Source: a virus | Virus record (IMG/VR): IMGVR_UViG_3300017593_000873 | Coordinates: 1-24,364 of that record | DNA length: 24,364 bases | Reading direction: 5' to 3' (one strand) | Shown: in pieces, positions 12,966-20,184 of the stretch | Position numbering within the stretch: position 1 is the stretch's first letter | How the letters are laid out: the number at the start of each line of letters is the position of its first letter | The notes under the pieces: model-generated | What the model was told of the DNA's origin: nothing | What the model saw: only the letters and a program-made list of their open reading frames with translations | Databases searched by the model: none | Translations under genes and position numbers: made by a program

Positions 12966-13377
12966 AAAGTTAATAGCCCAAGAGATTGAAGCGGAAGGAT
13001 TAGGAATAGCAAGAAGAGAAATAGGAAGCGGTTCTGGAAGAAGAAAAGGCGATATTGCATCAAGTATTCCCTTTCTGTTAGAATGTAAGAACCAGCCATC
13101 AGCAAAAATTCAGACAATTCTTAATTGGATAGACCAAGCCAAAAGCCAAGCAGAGAAAGGAAACTGGTCTCCAGAAAAATGGGCTCTGATATTCAGGGAC
13201 TCAAGAACCCCCGAAAGCAGACCTGACATCTACGCAGTAATTGATTTTTGGGAATTTCTAAAATTGATGAAAAAAGACCAAGCCCCCCGCATTAAGCAAC
13301 CCGACCGTGAGATGAGATGGAAAATCCAGAGATTGATTGATTCAGCAAAGGCTGTATTAAAAGAATTAAAAGAATAA
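12919..13377 (+). CDS. Resolvase-like PD-(D/E)XK nuclease
   Basis: A 152-residue protein from ATG 12919; a GTG three codons earlier is possible. The N-terminal half has the archaeal-Hjc-like layout: KGKRFEKLIAQE (E17), REIGSGSGRRKGD (D45), FLLECKNQ (E55, K57), then helix QTILNWIDQAKSQA. A C-terminal basic helix follows. Enzymes of this fold cut branched DNA (Holliday junctions) or act as other structure-specific nucleases; just upstream of packaging genes, junction resolution before packaging is the likely role. Related VRR-NUC or restriction-type nucleases are alternatives. It ends in TAATG overlap with the next gene. Confidence 0.7.
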   Translation: MGIKSQSRINKGKRFEKLIAQEIEAEGLGIARREIGSGSGRRKGDIASSIPFLLECKNQPSAKIQTILNWIDQAKSQAEKGNWSPEKWALIFRDSRTPESRPDIYAVIDFWEFLKLMKKDQAPRIKQPDREMRWKIQRLIDSAKAVLKELKE

Positions 13378-13760
13378 TGACCAACAAAGAAAAAAGAATT
13401 AAACAAGTCAAAGATTACATTGACAAAGTGCTTTCAGAAATAACTGCTTTTGTCCCGATTATCCGCCGATACGAAATCAGATATATGGACGAGGAAACAA
13501 ACCCGAGCAACGGCGATTTCTCAGTAAGTTATGACCCTGTTTCTTTTGATGCCGAGTTTCGTGTATATAAAGACCTTTTTAACAAGATGCCAGATGAAGG
13601 AATAACAGAAGGATTTAAGAATTACATCAAATCAGGATTGGGGCACGAAGTAGGACACTGCTACATCTGGGAACTGGAGGGAACGCATAGAGATACAGAA
13701 AAAGTCGCCTCCTTGATTGGATTTTTAGTCGCCGAAATTTTGGATAATAATAAAGTATGA
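13377..13760 (+). CDS. HExxH metalloprotease-like protein
   Basis: A 127-residue protein. HEVGH (H90, E91, H94) is a zincin signature, and E108 in the following helix (TEKVASLIG) could be the third ligand. The N-terminal part has beta strands with NGDFSVSYDPVSF. It could be a minimal SprT/IrrE-like zinc protease or a structural relative. Starts MTNKEKRIKQ, nearly the same as the next gene's MTNKEQQIKD. It lies just before terS, so it may process a phage or host protein at the onset of packaging; that is inference. Confidence 0.6.
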   Translation: MTNKEKRIKQVKDYIDKVLSEITAFVPIIRRYEIRYMDEETNPSNGDFSVSYDPVSFDAEFRVYKDLFNKMPDEGITEGFKNYIKSGLGHEVGHCYIWELEGTHRDTEKVASLIGFLVAEILDNNKV

Positions 13761-14314
13761 CCAACAAAGAACAACAAATTAAAGACCTCCAAGTCAAAAT
13801 AAAAAAGTTAAGCGTTTTGCTTAATAGTTTACTGCTCGTTAGGGGCATAAAAGGGATGCAGGAGTGCTATTCTAATTTAATCAGAGATTTTTATTCAGCG
13901 AGCGCTATTCAAACTGCTATTAAGCAGAGAATAAGACGAATTCCTGTAATTGAGAAAGACCTTATTTACTTTACAACAACCGAGCAGAATTGGAGAATAC
14001 TTTTATCTCTGATTTACAACAATATAATTAAAGCGTTTAAGTGGCGTCGGGAGTATGCCGATTGTGATGACCGAGCAAAGTTTGTTTGTGCTTTGATTTC
14101 TTTTCTCTTTACATTAAACGCCTCCGCTCAAGTTTACTGCGAAGTGAGCGGTTTCGGCGGATGGCGAGGAAGGCACTACTGCAATTTAGTAGTAACCTCT
14201 GAAAAAAAAGTATTACTATTTGATGTAGATAATGGAGGAAGGATTAAGGAGGTGGTTGGTGATAATATGACGATGGGGGGAGTGAGGTATAAGTTTTTTA
14301 AGGTGATTTTTTGA
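13757..14314 (+). CDS. Papain/transglutaminase-like cysteine protein
   Basis: A 185-residue protein. YADCDDRAKF (C103), GRHYCNLVV (H140) and LLFDVDNG (D156/D158) occur in the order Cys-His-Asp, as in transglutaminase or papain-fold enzymes of phages. The first 90 residues are a helical region beginning MTNKEQQIKD. Enzyme class and substrate are unknown; a protease, amidase or crosslinking enzyme is possible. ATGA overlap with the metalloprotease-like gene suggests joint action. The gene ends in the first copy of a 15-bp tandem repeat. Confidence 0.55.
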   Translation: MTNKEQQIKDLQVKIKKLSVLLNSLLLVRGIKGMQECYSNLIRDFYSASAIQTAIKQRIRRIPVIEKDLIYFTTTEQNWRILLSLIYNNIIKAFKWRREYADCDDRAKFVCALISFLFTLNASAQVYCEVSGFGGWRGRHYCNLVVTSEKKVLLFDVDNGGRIKEVVGDNMTMGGVRYKFFKVIF

Positions 14315-14346
14315 AAGATTATTTTTTGAAAGATTTTTGAGAGATT
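14306..14346. repeat. 15-bp tandem repeat at a gene end
   Basis: ATTTTTTGAAAGATT at 14306-14320 and 14321-14335, then a decayed third copy to about 14346. The first copy contains the TGA stop of the preceding gene. Confidence 0.8.
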
Positions 14347-14347
14347 T

Positions 14348-14701
14348 ATGGCAAATTTAGCAACATTAAAACCATTCAAAAAAAACGACCCTCGCAGACA
14401 TATCAAGCAGAAGGGCGAGATAAGCGCAAAAACAAAGTTCCGCAACTTTATTGAGGACTATTTTAACTACAAAAAAAGCCAAGGCATTTCAAAAGAAAAA
14501 GCAATCAAAGAATTGATGGAAAGGTTTGATAAATTCTCCAAGAAAGAAGCGAGGATTTTGACCTATTTAGGAGACAGAATTTACGGCAAGCAAGTAGAAA
14601 AAGTTGACCTAACTTCAGGTGGTAAACCACTTCCTTTACTTCACAATGTTCGTAATAACAACGGCAATCAAAAAACTGGTAAAACTGAAAAAGAGGATTA
14701 G
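14348..14701 (+). CDS. terS: Terminase small subunit-like protein
   Basis: A 117-residue protein. It begins MANLATLKPFKKNDPRRHIK, close to the start of many small-terminase proteins, then a helical middle (KAIKELMERFDKFSKKEARI) and DRIYGKQVEKVDLTSGGKPL, which also recurs in these proteins. The role is recognition of the phage DNA for packaging; it lies directly upstream of and overlapping terL, the standard gene order. No clear N-terminal helix-turn-helix can be seen. Called mainly from context and these two motifs. Confidence 0.65.
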   Translation: MANLATLKPFKKNDPRRHIKQKGEISAKTKFRNFIEDYFNYKKSQGISKEKAIKELMERFDKFSKKEARILTYLGDRIYGKQVEKVDLTSGGKPLPLLHNVRNNNGNQKTGKTEKED

Positions 14702-15863
14702 GGTAGCAGTTGGGGGGACCTCCGGCGGAAAAACTATAGGCATAGTTGCTATCCTGATAGATTTAGCCCAGCGAGATAAAAAACCCACCCTAACCAGCAT
14801 AGTTTCAGAATCCTTCCCGCACCTTAAAAGAGGAGCAATGAGGGACTTTTTGAACATAATGAAAACCCAGGGCTATTACAAAGACAGCAGATGGAACAAA
14901 ACAGATTATATCTACGAATTTGAAACAGGGAGCAAGATTGAATTCTTTTCAGCAGACCAACCAGACAAAGTAAGAGGACCAAGACGGGACAGGTTATTCA
15001 TCAACGAGGCAAACAACATCCCGGGCGGATTTGAAACCTTTGAGCAATTGGAAGTGAGAACGAAAGAGTTTGTTTTTATGGACTGGAATCCAGTTAGCGA
15101 ATTCTGGTATTACACAGACCTAAAGCCAGCGAGAGCAAACGAGATTGACGAGATAACCTTAACTTATAAAGACAACGAAGCACTGCCAGAAAGCGTAGTA
15201 AAAAGTATAGAAGCCAGAAAAGACAGAAGGAACTGGTGGCGAGTATTCGGATTAGGGCTTTTAGGAGAAGCAGAGGACAGAATTTACAGAGATTGGCAAA
15301 TAATAGATGAAATACCCCACGAGGCGAGATTAGAGTGTTATGGACTGGATTTTGGCTATTCATTAGACCCGACGGCGATAATAGCAATTTATTATTACAA
15401 CGGTGGATATATTTTAGACGAAATAACTTATCAGAAAGGATTAAGCAACAAAGAAATAGCAGACATCCTTAAAAACCAAGAAGCAAAAGTAGTGATAGCA
15501 GATAGCGCAGAACCTAAAAGCATAGACGAGTTAAAAAGTTATGGCATAAATGTCTTACCAAGCGAAAAAGGAGCAGATTCAGTAAGATACGGCATAGCAA
15601 TTGTCCAGGACCAGAGAATAAGCGTGACCAAAAGAAGCGTCAATATAATCAAAGAATACAGAAACTATCTCTGGGAAAGAGATAGAGCGGGCAGATTAAC
15701 AAGAAATCCAATAGGAGTAAACAACCACACTATGGACGCTATAAGATACGCTTTAGTTTATCTTAATCCTCGTGCTCCTGAAGATGAAATTAAACAAGAG
15801 ATAGAAATTGAGCAAAAAAGGACACTATTACAAGAGATGAGAAAAAAAGATTATGGCTTATAA
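14646..15863 (+). CDS. terL: Terminase large subunit
   Basis: A 405-residue protein from ATG 14646, overlapping terS by 56 bases; an upstream TTG at 14619 is less likely. The N-terminal ATPase has Walker A GGTSGGKT (23-30) and Walker B RLFINE (116-121). The C-terminal RNase H-like nuclease has acidic residues in GLDFG (D235), IADSAEP (D286) and HTMDAIRY (D364). The protein pumps DNA into the prohead and cuts it. It matches the shorter PBSX/Terminase_3 type. It is followed by an overlapping 139-residue gene. Confidence 0.93.
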   Translation: MFVITTAIKKLVKLKKRIRVAVGGTSGGKTIGIVAILIDLAQRDKKPTLTSIVSESFPHLKRGAMRDFLNIMKTQGYYKDSRWNKTDYIYEFETGSKIEFFSADQPDKVRGPRRDRLFINEANNIPGGFETFEQLEVRTKEFVFMDWNPVSEFWYYTDLKPARANEIDEITLTYKDNEALPESVVKSIEARKDRRNWWRVFGLGLLGEAEDRIYRDWQIIDEIPHEARLECYGLDFGYSLDPTAIIAIYYYNGGYILDEITYQKGLSNKEIADILKNQEAKVVIADSAEPKSIDELKSYGINVLPSEKGADSVRYGIAIVQDQRISVTKRSVNIIKEYRNYLWERDRAGRLTRNPIGVNNHTMDAIRYALVYLNPRAPEDEIKQEIEIEQKRTLLQEMRKKDYGL

Positions 15864-16272
15864 ATTTAAACTTACTAAAAAACAAGAAATAAGATGGGGA
15901 AAACCTATTAGGAATGATTACTATCACTTATGTTTTCAATTGTTTTCACGGGGAGCGGTTTCTATGGGGGTTGAGATGAGGAAAATAGAAGTTGAAGAAG
16001 AAAATCCTTTCAAATATCTTGTTTTCCTTTGGTGGCTTAGTTGTAATGTTAAGAAAGGAAGAGTGATAGTGAGTGAAAGCAATATGCTTCCTTTTCGTTG
16101 TAAAAATAAGAAAAGTGCTAAAAGAATATTCAAAAGATTTAGTGAAGTTATACCAGAAGCCAGAAAAGATTGGTTAAAACTTCAGCAAAAGTTTCTTATA
16201 CCTAAAGGTTTGGCTTATGACCCAAATTATGACCCAAAAGCCCAACAAAATCAACATAGACGACATAATTGA
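15853..16272 (+). CDS. Unknown protein, 139 aa
   Basis: Overlaps the end of terL by 11 bases. It begins MAYKFKLTKKQEI. The middle has FKYLVFLWWLSCNV, which is hydrophobic but flanked by polar sequence and not a clear membrane segment, and a basic helix (RIFKRFSEVIP). Its tail overlaps the next small gene. Not recognised; it lies inside the packaging operon. Confidence 0.6.
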   Translation: MAYKFKLTKKQEIRWGKPIRNDYYHLCFQLFSRGAVSMGVEMRKIEVEEENPFKYLVFLWWLSCNVKKGRVIVSESNMLPFRCKNKKSAKRIFKRFSEVIPEARKDWLKLQQKFLIPKGLAYDPNYDPKAQQNQHRRHN

Positions 16273-16366
16273 ACAATACAACGACCCTGTTAAAAGAAAA
16301 AAAGAACAAATAAAAAAAAGGCGTGAGGAACGCCAAAAAGAAAAGGTCAAAGATTGGGGATTATGA
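16217..16366 (+). CDS. Unknown small protein, 49 aa
   Basis: ATG 16217 (or ATG 16229) opens a frame that ends exactly on the ATG of the next gene (ATGA), good support for expression. A highly charged helix (NDPVKRKKEQIKKRREERQ) ends KVKDWGL, similar to the end of TerL (KKDYGL). Function unknown. Confidence 0.6.
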   Translation: MTQIMTQKPNKINIDDIIEQYNDPVKRKKEQIKKRREERQKEKVKDWGL

Positions 16367-16554
16367 ACAACAAAATCAAACTTGAATTAGACCCAAAAGA
16401 AGCAGATTTAATTCAAAAAATAAGGGAAATAAAATTCGGCAGGGTAATAGTGATTATCCGCAGGGGTTTGCCAATCAGAATTAGAAAAGCCTTCAGAGAT
16501 GTTATACTTGGCAGAGGATTTAACAGGTTAGAGGATAAACTGAACGGGGATTGA
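16363..16554 (+). CDS. Small protein resembling DUF2292-type proteins, 63 aa
   Basis: Starts at ATGA overlap. A helix then strands: LIQKIREIKFGRVIVIIRRGLPIRIRKAF is reminiscent of short DUF2292/YezD-like proteins (I-R-x-I-x-F-G-x-V-x-I pattern), from memory. The function is unknown. It is the last gene before the portal leader RNA, and its stop codon falls at the first TTGACA repeat. Confidence 0.55.
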   Translation: MNNKIKLELDPKEADLIQKIREIKFGRVIVIIRRGLPIRIRKAFRDVILGRGFNRLEDKLNGD

Positions 16555-16580
16555 CAGGGCTTGACAGGACTTGACAAATA
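16551..16580. repeat. Three TTGACA-containing 10-bp direct repeats
   Basis: TTGACAGGGC, TTGACAGGAC and TTGACAAATA in tandem, one helical turn apart. The third is the -35 of the portal-leader promoter; the first overlaps the upstream stop codon. Confidence 0.85.
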
Positions 16581-16598
16581 GTTTTCTTTTGCTATAAT
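16571..16598 (+). promoter_or_regulatory. Promoter of the portal leader RNA
   Basis: TTGACA (16571-16576), a 16-base spacer, TGC then TATAAT (16593-16598), an extended -10. The start point should be near 16605. It is the strongest plus-strand promoter seen. Confidence 0.85.
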
Positions 16599-16604
16599 AA
16601 AAGC

Positions 16605-16722
16605 GACAATTGAATACTGCGGGGCATAAACCCCGAAATTAGCCTCCTACGGGAAGAACCCGACAGGCTGTCAAATACTCATTAAGTTGAGGTGGGTATC
16701 TGATAGTTTGTCGGGTTTTTTT
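16605..16722 (+). ncRNA. Structured leader or small RNA before the portal gene
   Basis: About 118 bases from a strong promoter to a strong terminator, with no ORF. Hairpin 1: CGGGG-CATAAA-CCCCG (16620-16635). Hairpin 2: AGCCT (16641-16645) with AGGCT (16665-16669), enclosing CGGG-AAGAA-CCCG (16650-16662). Hairpin 3 is the 17-bp terminator. Hairpins 2 and 3 compete for bases 16659-16669, so hairpin 2 acts as an antiterminator by design. It is either an attenuator of the head operon or an independent small RNA; a packaging RNA is a bolder idea because it sits between terminase and portal. Confidence 0.7.
16657..16722 (+). terminator. Long-stem intrinsic terminator directly before the portal start
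   Basis: Bases 16657-16673 pair with 16701-16717 without mismatch (17 bp including three G-U). An inner stem ATACTCA/TGGGTAT (16675-16699) caps it, and seven T follow (16716-16722). The portal ATG is three bases after the T run. Confidence 0.85.
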
Positions 16723-16724
16723 AT

Positions 16725-18422
16725 ATGAGAGTCATAGATTTAATCAAAAAAGAAATTGACAATTACAGGCGAGGATATGTTGAACTATCCGAAGGGGTTA
16801 AGTTTTCACAATCCAAATTAGTAAAAAGAATTTCGCTCTTTCAAAACAGAACCTACTCAAGCGGTAAATTAGATTCTCAAGGAGATTACAAGTATTGGTT
16901 TGACATTATTTCTCCCCGGGTTGATTCAGAAATCAAAAACATAGATTTTGATAGAAAAGATATTCTTTTAGAGAGCACAGGAAAAAGAGACGATTTTCGG
17001 CTTTTAATCTCCAACGCTTACTTGCAGGACTGGCTAAAAGAAACAGGACAAGGAGAGAAACTAAATGAAGTAATTGAAGCAAATTCAGAGTGGGGAAACG
17101 CTCTTTTGAAAAAGACAGAGGACGGCTACGAGTTATTGGACTTTAACAATGTTTATATAATCAACCAAACCGCAAAGACAATAAATGAGACGCCAATCAT
17201 AGAAAGACACTGCCTAACTCAATCTTATTTAAGAAGCAAAAAAAGAGTGTGGGATAATGTTGACGAGGTTATCAAAGAAGTAAAACCGATGACGATTAAA
17301 GCGACAGAGGGAGCAAAAGAAGCCGAAATGGAGACTCCTTATTATGAGGTTTACGAGCGAAACGGTGAGGTTTCAGAAAAAGATTTACTTGAAGCACAAG
17401 GGAAAACGGGTGGGAGTGAGGATAAATATGTTTTAGCAAAAATCATAGTTTGCAATCTTAATGAGCAAGGAAATGAAAAGATTTTATACGCTGACAAACT
17501 TCCTGGCAAGCTATCTGACTACTACAAAGAAATCCACAGAGGAAGGTATCACGGCAGATGGTTTAGAGAGGGATTATACGAGATTTTGTTTGATGTCCAG
17601 GTAAGGGCGAACGAAATAGCAAACCAAATAGCCAAAGGATTAGAATGGGCTTCAAAAGTGATATTTAGAACCGCAGACAAGCAAACGATTGTTTCAAATA
17701 TCAAGACCGATTTAATCAACGGAGACATCATCCACACAGGAGATTTAAGCCAGATTGATATGAGACTGCACGGAATAGACCAGTTAATAGCCGAGTGGAA
17801 CAGATTGATGGAGATTGCCGATAGATTATCTAACTCTTATGAGGTAGTAAGAGGAGAGACAATGCCATCGGGAACGCCATTTAGATTAGGAGCAATACTT
17901 GATGTGAACGCCAATAAGTTATTTGACTTCATCAGAGAAAAAATAACATTAGTTTTTGAGGATTTAATCCAGGAATGGATTTTGCCAAAATTCCTGACTA
18001 ACCTAAAAGCCCAAAAAGTAATAGAACTAACTGGCGGAAACCTAAAAAGATACTACGAAATGCTGGTCGATACTTGGTATTTAGACAATCTGCTTATTAT
18101 CGGTCCCCACAGCCAAGAGGAAGCAAAAATAATCAAAGAAACCAAATTAGCCGAATTATTAAAAAACGAAAGAGAAATAATCAAACTTGAAAAAGAAATG
18201 TGGGCAGGATTTAAGCCGAGGGTAAAGGTTGTGATTTCAGGGGAGAATACAAGATTACTCAGCGACCTAGAAACGCTGTATTCGTTTATCCAACTTGAGA
18301 CCGATAGTGTGAGAAGGCGGGCCCTGATAGAAATGGCAATGCGAAGAAAAGGAATTGATGTAGAGGGGCTACCAAAATCAGAAGAACTCCCCGCCCAATT
18401 AACACAATTAGCAACACAATGA
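16725..18422 (+). CDS. Portal protein
   Basis: A 565-residue protein. Size, position after terminase and the pattern of the sequence fit a phage portal (head-to-tail connector, twelve-fold ring): an N-terminal helical region, DNFNN-type beta core (YELLDFNNVYIINQ), the central LSNSYEVVRGE segment and a long C-terminal helical part with repeated charged heptads. The ATG follows the terminator by three bases and has no Shine-Dalgarno, so translation or read-through must be controlled by the leader RNA; a later start is unlikely because the next Met is far inside. Ends in ATGA overlap. Confidence 0.8.
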   Translation: MRVIDLIKKEIDNYRRGYVELSEGVKFSQSKLVKRISLFQNRTYSSGKLDSQGDYKYWFDIISPRVDSEIKNIDFDRKDILLESTGKRDDFRLLISNAYLQDWLKETGQGEKLNEVIEANSEWGNALLKKTEDGYELLDFNNVYIINQTAKTINETPIIERHCLTQSYLRSKKRVWDNVDEVIKEVKPMTIKATEGAKEAEMETPYYEVYERNGEVSEKDLLEAQGKTGGSEDKYVLAKIIVCNLNEQGNEKILYADKLPGKLSDYYKEIHRGRYHGRWFREGLYEILFDVQVRANEIANQIAKGLEWASKVIFRTADKQTIVSNIKTDLINGDIIHTGDLSQIDMRLHGIDQLIAEWNRLMEIADRLSNSYEVVRGETMPSGTPFRLGAILDVNANKLFDFIREKITLVFEDLIQEWILPKFLTNLKAQKVIELTGGNLKRYYEMLVDTWYLDNLLIIGPHSQEEAKIIKETKLAELLKNEREIIKLEKEMWAGFKPRVKVVISGENTRLLSDLETLYSFIQLETDSVRRRALIEMAMRRKGIDVEGLPKSEELPAQLTQLATQ

Positions 18423-18667
18423 AAGGAATACTAACCATATTCAAAGAAATAACAAAGAAAAACCAAGAGCAGAAATTCAGAAAGATAAAGAAACTTCAGA
18501 AAGAAATGGAGGAACTATATTTACAAGCCTATCCCACTAAAGCCTTACAAGAAGCAATCCAGAAAACGAGACAGGAATTTGCCCAAAAAGAAAGAGAACT
18601 GGTTGAGGAGTATATGCAAAAAGAGGTTGATTTATTAAAGGATAAAAAACTTCAATTACAAGAATAA
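18419..18667 (+). CDS. Small coiled-coil protein, 82 aa
   Basis: Starts by ATGA overlap with the portal. Almost wholly a charged helix (KKLQKEMEELYLQA, AQKERELVEEYMQK), probably a coiled coil. It may be a head-assembly accessory from position. Not recognised. Confidence 0.65.
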   Translation: MKGILTIFKEITKKNQEQKFRKIKKLQKEMEELYLQAYPTKALQEAIQKTRQEFAQKERELVEEYMQKEVDLLKDKKLQLQE

Positions 18668-18669
18668 TT

Positions 18670-18861
18670 ATGCCCAAAGGTGTAGTAAAGACAAGAACGC
18701 AGGAAAGATATTGGGAAAGAGCCAAAAGACAGGTAGAAAAGCAATATCCTAACATTGAAGTTGGAAGCGACAGATATTACCGATTAGTGATGTCAATTTA
18801 CAAAATATGGCTCAATTACAAGCCAAAAGGTCAAAAGAAGAAAAAAAGAAAAAAACTATGA
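18670..18861 (+). CDS. Small phage protein, 63 aa
   Basis: Two bases after the previous stop. MPKGVVKTRTQERYWERAKR and YYRLVMSIYKIW resemble a short conserved protein of phage head regions, with W-ER-AK in the first helix and an IYK segment, which I recall but cannot name. The end is a Lys/Arg run. Its TGA overlaps the next ATG. Confidence 0.65.
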   Translation: MPKGVVKTRTQERYWERAKRQVEKQYPNIEVGSDRYYRLVMSIYKIWLNYKPKGQKKKKRKKL

Positions 18862-19007
18862 AATATGGAGCAAAAAGAGGAGCAGGTAAAGGCAGAGGAA
18901 TGAAAGGAGGGGGCAGAAGGAATAGGAACAAAGGCGGATGCGCCAGAGGAGGAGCAGGATACGGTAGAGGAAGAGGCAGAGGTAGAGGTAGGTATAGATT
19001 AGGTTAA
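18858..19007 (+). CDS. Gly/Arg-rich basic protein, 49 aa
   Basis: ATG 18858 overlaps the previous stop. The sequence is dominated by G and R (MKYGAKRGAGKGRG; YGRGRGRGRGR), with one Cys and no acidic residue. It is likely disordered and able to bind or condense nucleic acid, like RGG-type or protamine-like proteins. In a head gene cluster it may be a DNA-packing virion protein. Not a known family. Confidence 0.65.
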   Translation: MKYGAKRGAGKGRGMKGGGRRNRNKGGCARGGAGYGRGRGRGRGRYRLG

Positions 19008-19008
19008 T

Positions 19009-19266
19009 ATGAACATAGAACACATAAAAGAGATACTAAATAGCCCAGCGGGAAAAGAACTGAAAGAGTTTTTGATAGAAATGATTTCAAGGATTGAAAA
19101 CATAAACAACCTAAAAGATTTAGACAATCCAGAAGAATTAGCAATTGAACTAAAAGCAAACAAAAAAGCCTCTGTTATCTTACGAGATATTTTTTCACAA
19201 ATTCTAACAATTGAACAATCGAAAGGTCGGACAGAGGAAGATAAACAAAAAGACAGATATTATTAG
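19009..19266 (+). CDS. Unknown protein, 85 aa
   Basis: ATG 19009 follows the previous stop by one base. A soluble helical protein (MNIEHIKEILNSPAGKELK, EFLIEMISRIENINNL). The end (SKGRTEEDKQKDRYY) overlaps one AAAGGTCG copy. Not recognised. Confidence 0.6.
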   Translation: MNIEHIKEILNSPAGKELKEFLIEMISRIENINNLKDLDNPEELAIELKANKKASVILRDIFSQILTIEQSKGRTEEDKQKDRYY

Positions 19267-19270
19267 GCAT

Positions 19271-19435
19271 ATGGCTTATGGCAAAAAAAAAGAAAAAGAA
19301 AAAGTAAAGGAGGTGAAGGTTGTTGACTTCAAAGGCGAAGTCGTAGCAACCTACAACTCCAAAGATAACGGCAAAGACTATAAAGAAATAGCCTTTGCCC
19401 ACGCCAGAAGAATTGGCGGGTCGTTAATTGAATAA
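19271..19435 (+). CDS. Unknown small protein, 54 aa
   Basis: ATG 19271 is chosen because the longer frame from 19211 overlaps the previous gene. A Lys/Glu-rich start (MAYGKKKEKEKVKEVKVVDF) is followed by a small alpha/beta end (GEVVATYNSKDNGKDYKEIA). Not recognised. Confidence 0.55.
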   Translation: MAYGKKKEKEKVKEVKVVDFKGEVVATYNSKDNGKDYKEIAFAHARRIGGSLIE

Positions 19436-19443
19436 AGGTCGGG

Positions 19444-19463
19444 TATTTATTTGTATTTATTTG
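19444..19463. repeat. 10-bp tandem repeat before the scaffold gene
   Basis: TATTTATTTG twice without a gap, directly after an AAAGGTCG copy (19434-19441), in the leader of the scaffold gene. Confidence 0.8.
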
Positions 19464-19500
19464 AGGGCTTTGGCAAACCTCACTAAAAACCAAAAAGATT

Positions 19501-20127
19501 ATGGCAGATGACCGAGAAAAGGAACAGGGAACTCCTAATGAAAACCCTGAGCCAGAAGTTGAGGAGGAAGAAATTGAAGAAAAAGACCTCAACGAATTCG
19601 GCGAAGAAGAAGATTTAGAACTTCTTGACGCCGAAGAACTGGCTAAACAGGCTAAAGAATTAAAAAAGAAGTTAGCAACCGCCATTAAGCAGAAAAGGAA
19701 ATGGCGGGAAAGAGCACTTCAAGCCTCTAAACAAGAGGCAAAGGAAGGGGAGAAACCCCAAAAGGAGGTCAAGGAAAAACCTGAAGAGGTTGACCTTGAC
19801 CAAATGATTGAGGCGAAACTCAGAGAAAAGGAGATAGAATCGCTGGATGTCTCAGATACCATCAAGGAAGAGATAAGGAAGCACATTAAGGTCGGCACCT
19901 TCAAAAGTGTCAAAGAAGCCTTAAACAGCCCTTACATCTCTTTCTTGAGAAAACAGGAGGAGGAAAAGAAAAGAGCAGAGCAAGCCTCAATAAGTCCTAC
20001 TCAGAGAGGAGGGGGCGGAGCCAAAAGAGATTTCAGTGAGATGAGTCCGAAGGATTTTGATGTATCCACCCCTGAAGGAAGGAAAGAGTTTCGTGAATAC
20101 CTTGAATGGCTCAAAAAGCAGGGGTAG
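19501..20127 (+). CDS. Capsid scaffold protein
   Basis: A 208-residue protein directly upstream of the capsid gene. A very acidic N-terminus (PEVEEEEIEEKDLNEF), a coiled coil (about 44-75, AEELAKQAKELKKKLATAIK), a charged linker and a Gly-rich loop (RGGGGAKRD) with a short C-terminal helix (YLEWLKKQG), a usual capsid-binding end. This layout is that of phage scaffolds, which guide capsid assembly and leave before DNA entry. No protease gene or protease fusion is seen nearby. Confidence 0.7.
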   Translation: MADDREKEQGTPNENPEPEVEEEEIEEKDLNEFGEEEDLELLDAEELAKQAKELKKKLATAIKQKRKWRERALQASKQEAKEGEKPQKEVKEKPEEVDLDQMIEAKLREKEIESLDVSDTIKEEIRKHIKVGTFKSVKEALNSPYISFLRKQEEEKKRAEQASISPTQRGGGGAKRDFSEMSPKDFDVSTPEGRKEFREYLEWLKKQG

Positions 20128-20144
20128 GGCTTAAAGGTCGCCTG

Positions 20145-20183
20145 AAATCTATTTGGCTCTTCTTACAAGAGTTGAATAGATTT
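20145..20183 (+). promoter_or_regulatory. Hairpin touching the capsid start codon
   Basis: AAATCTATT (20145-20153) pairs with AATAGATTT (20175-20183); the inner CTCTT-CTTAC-AAGAG extends it. It ends one base before ATG 20185 and follows an AAAGGTCG (20133). It leaves no accessible Shine-Dalgarno, so it may set capsid translation or protect the mRNA 5' end after processing. Confidence 0.7.
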
Positions 20184-20184
20184 T

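Noticed and set aside
19329-19685. Minus-strand Ser-rich ORF opposite the scaffold gene
   Set aside because: Mirror of acidic Glu-rich codons; no independent signal.
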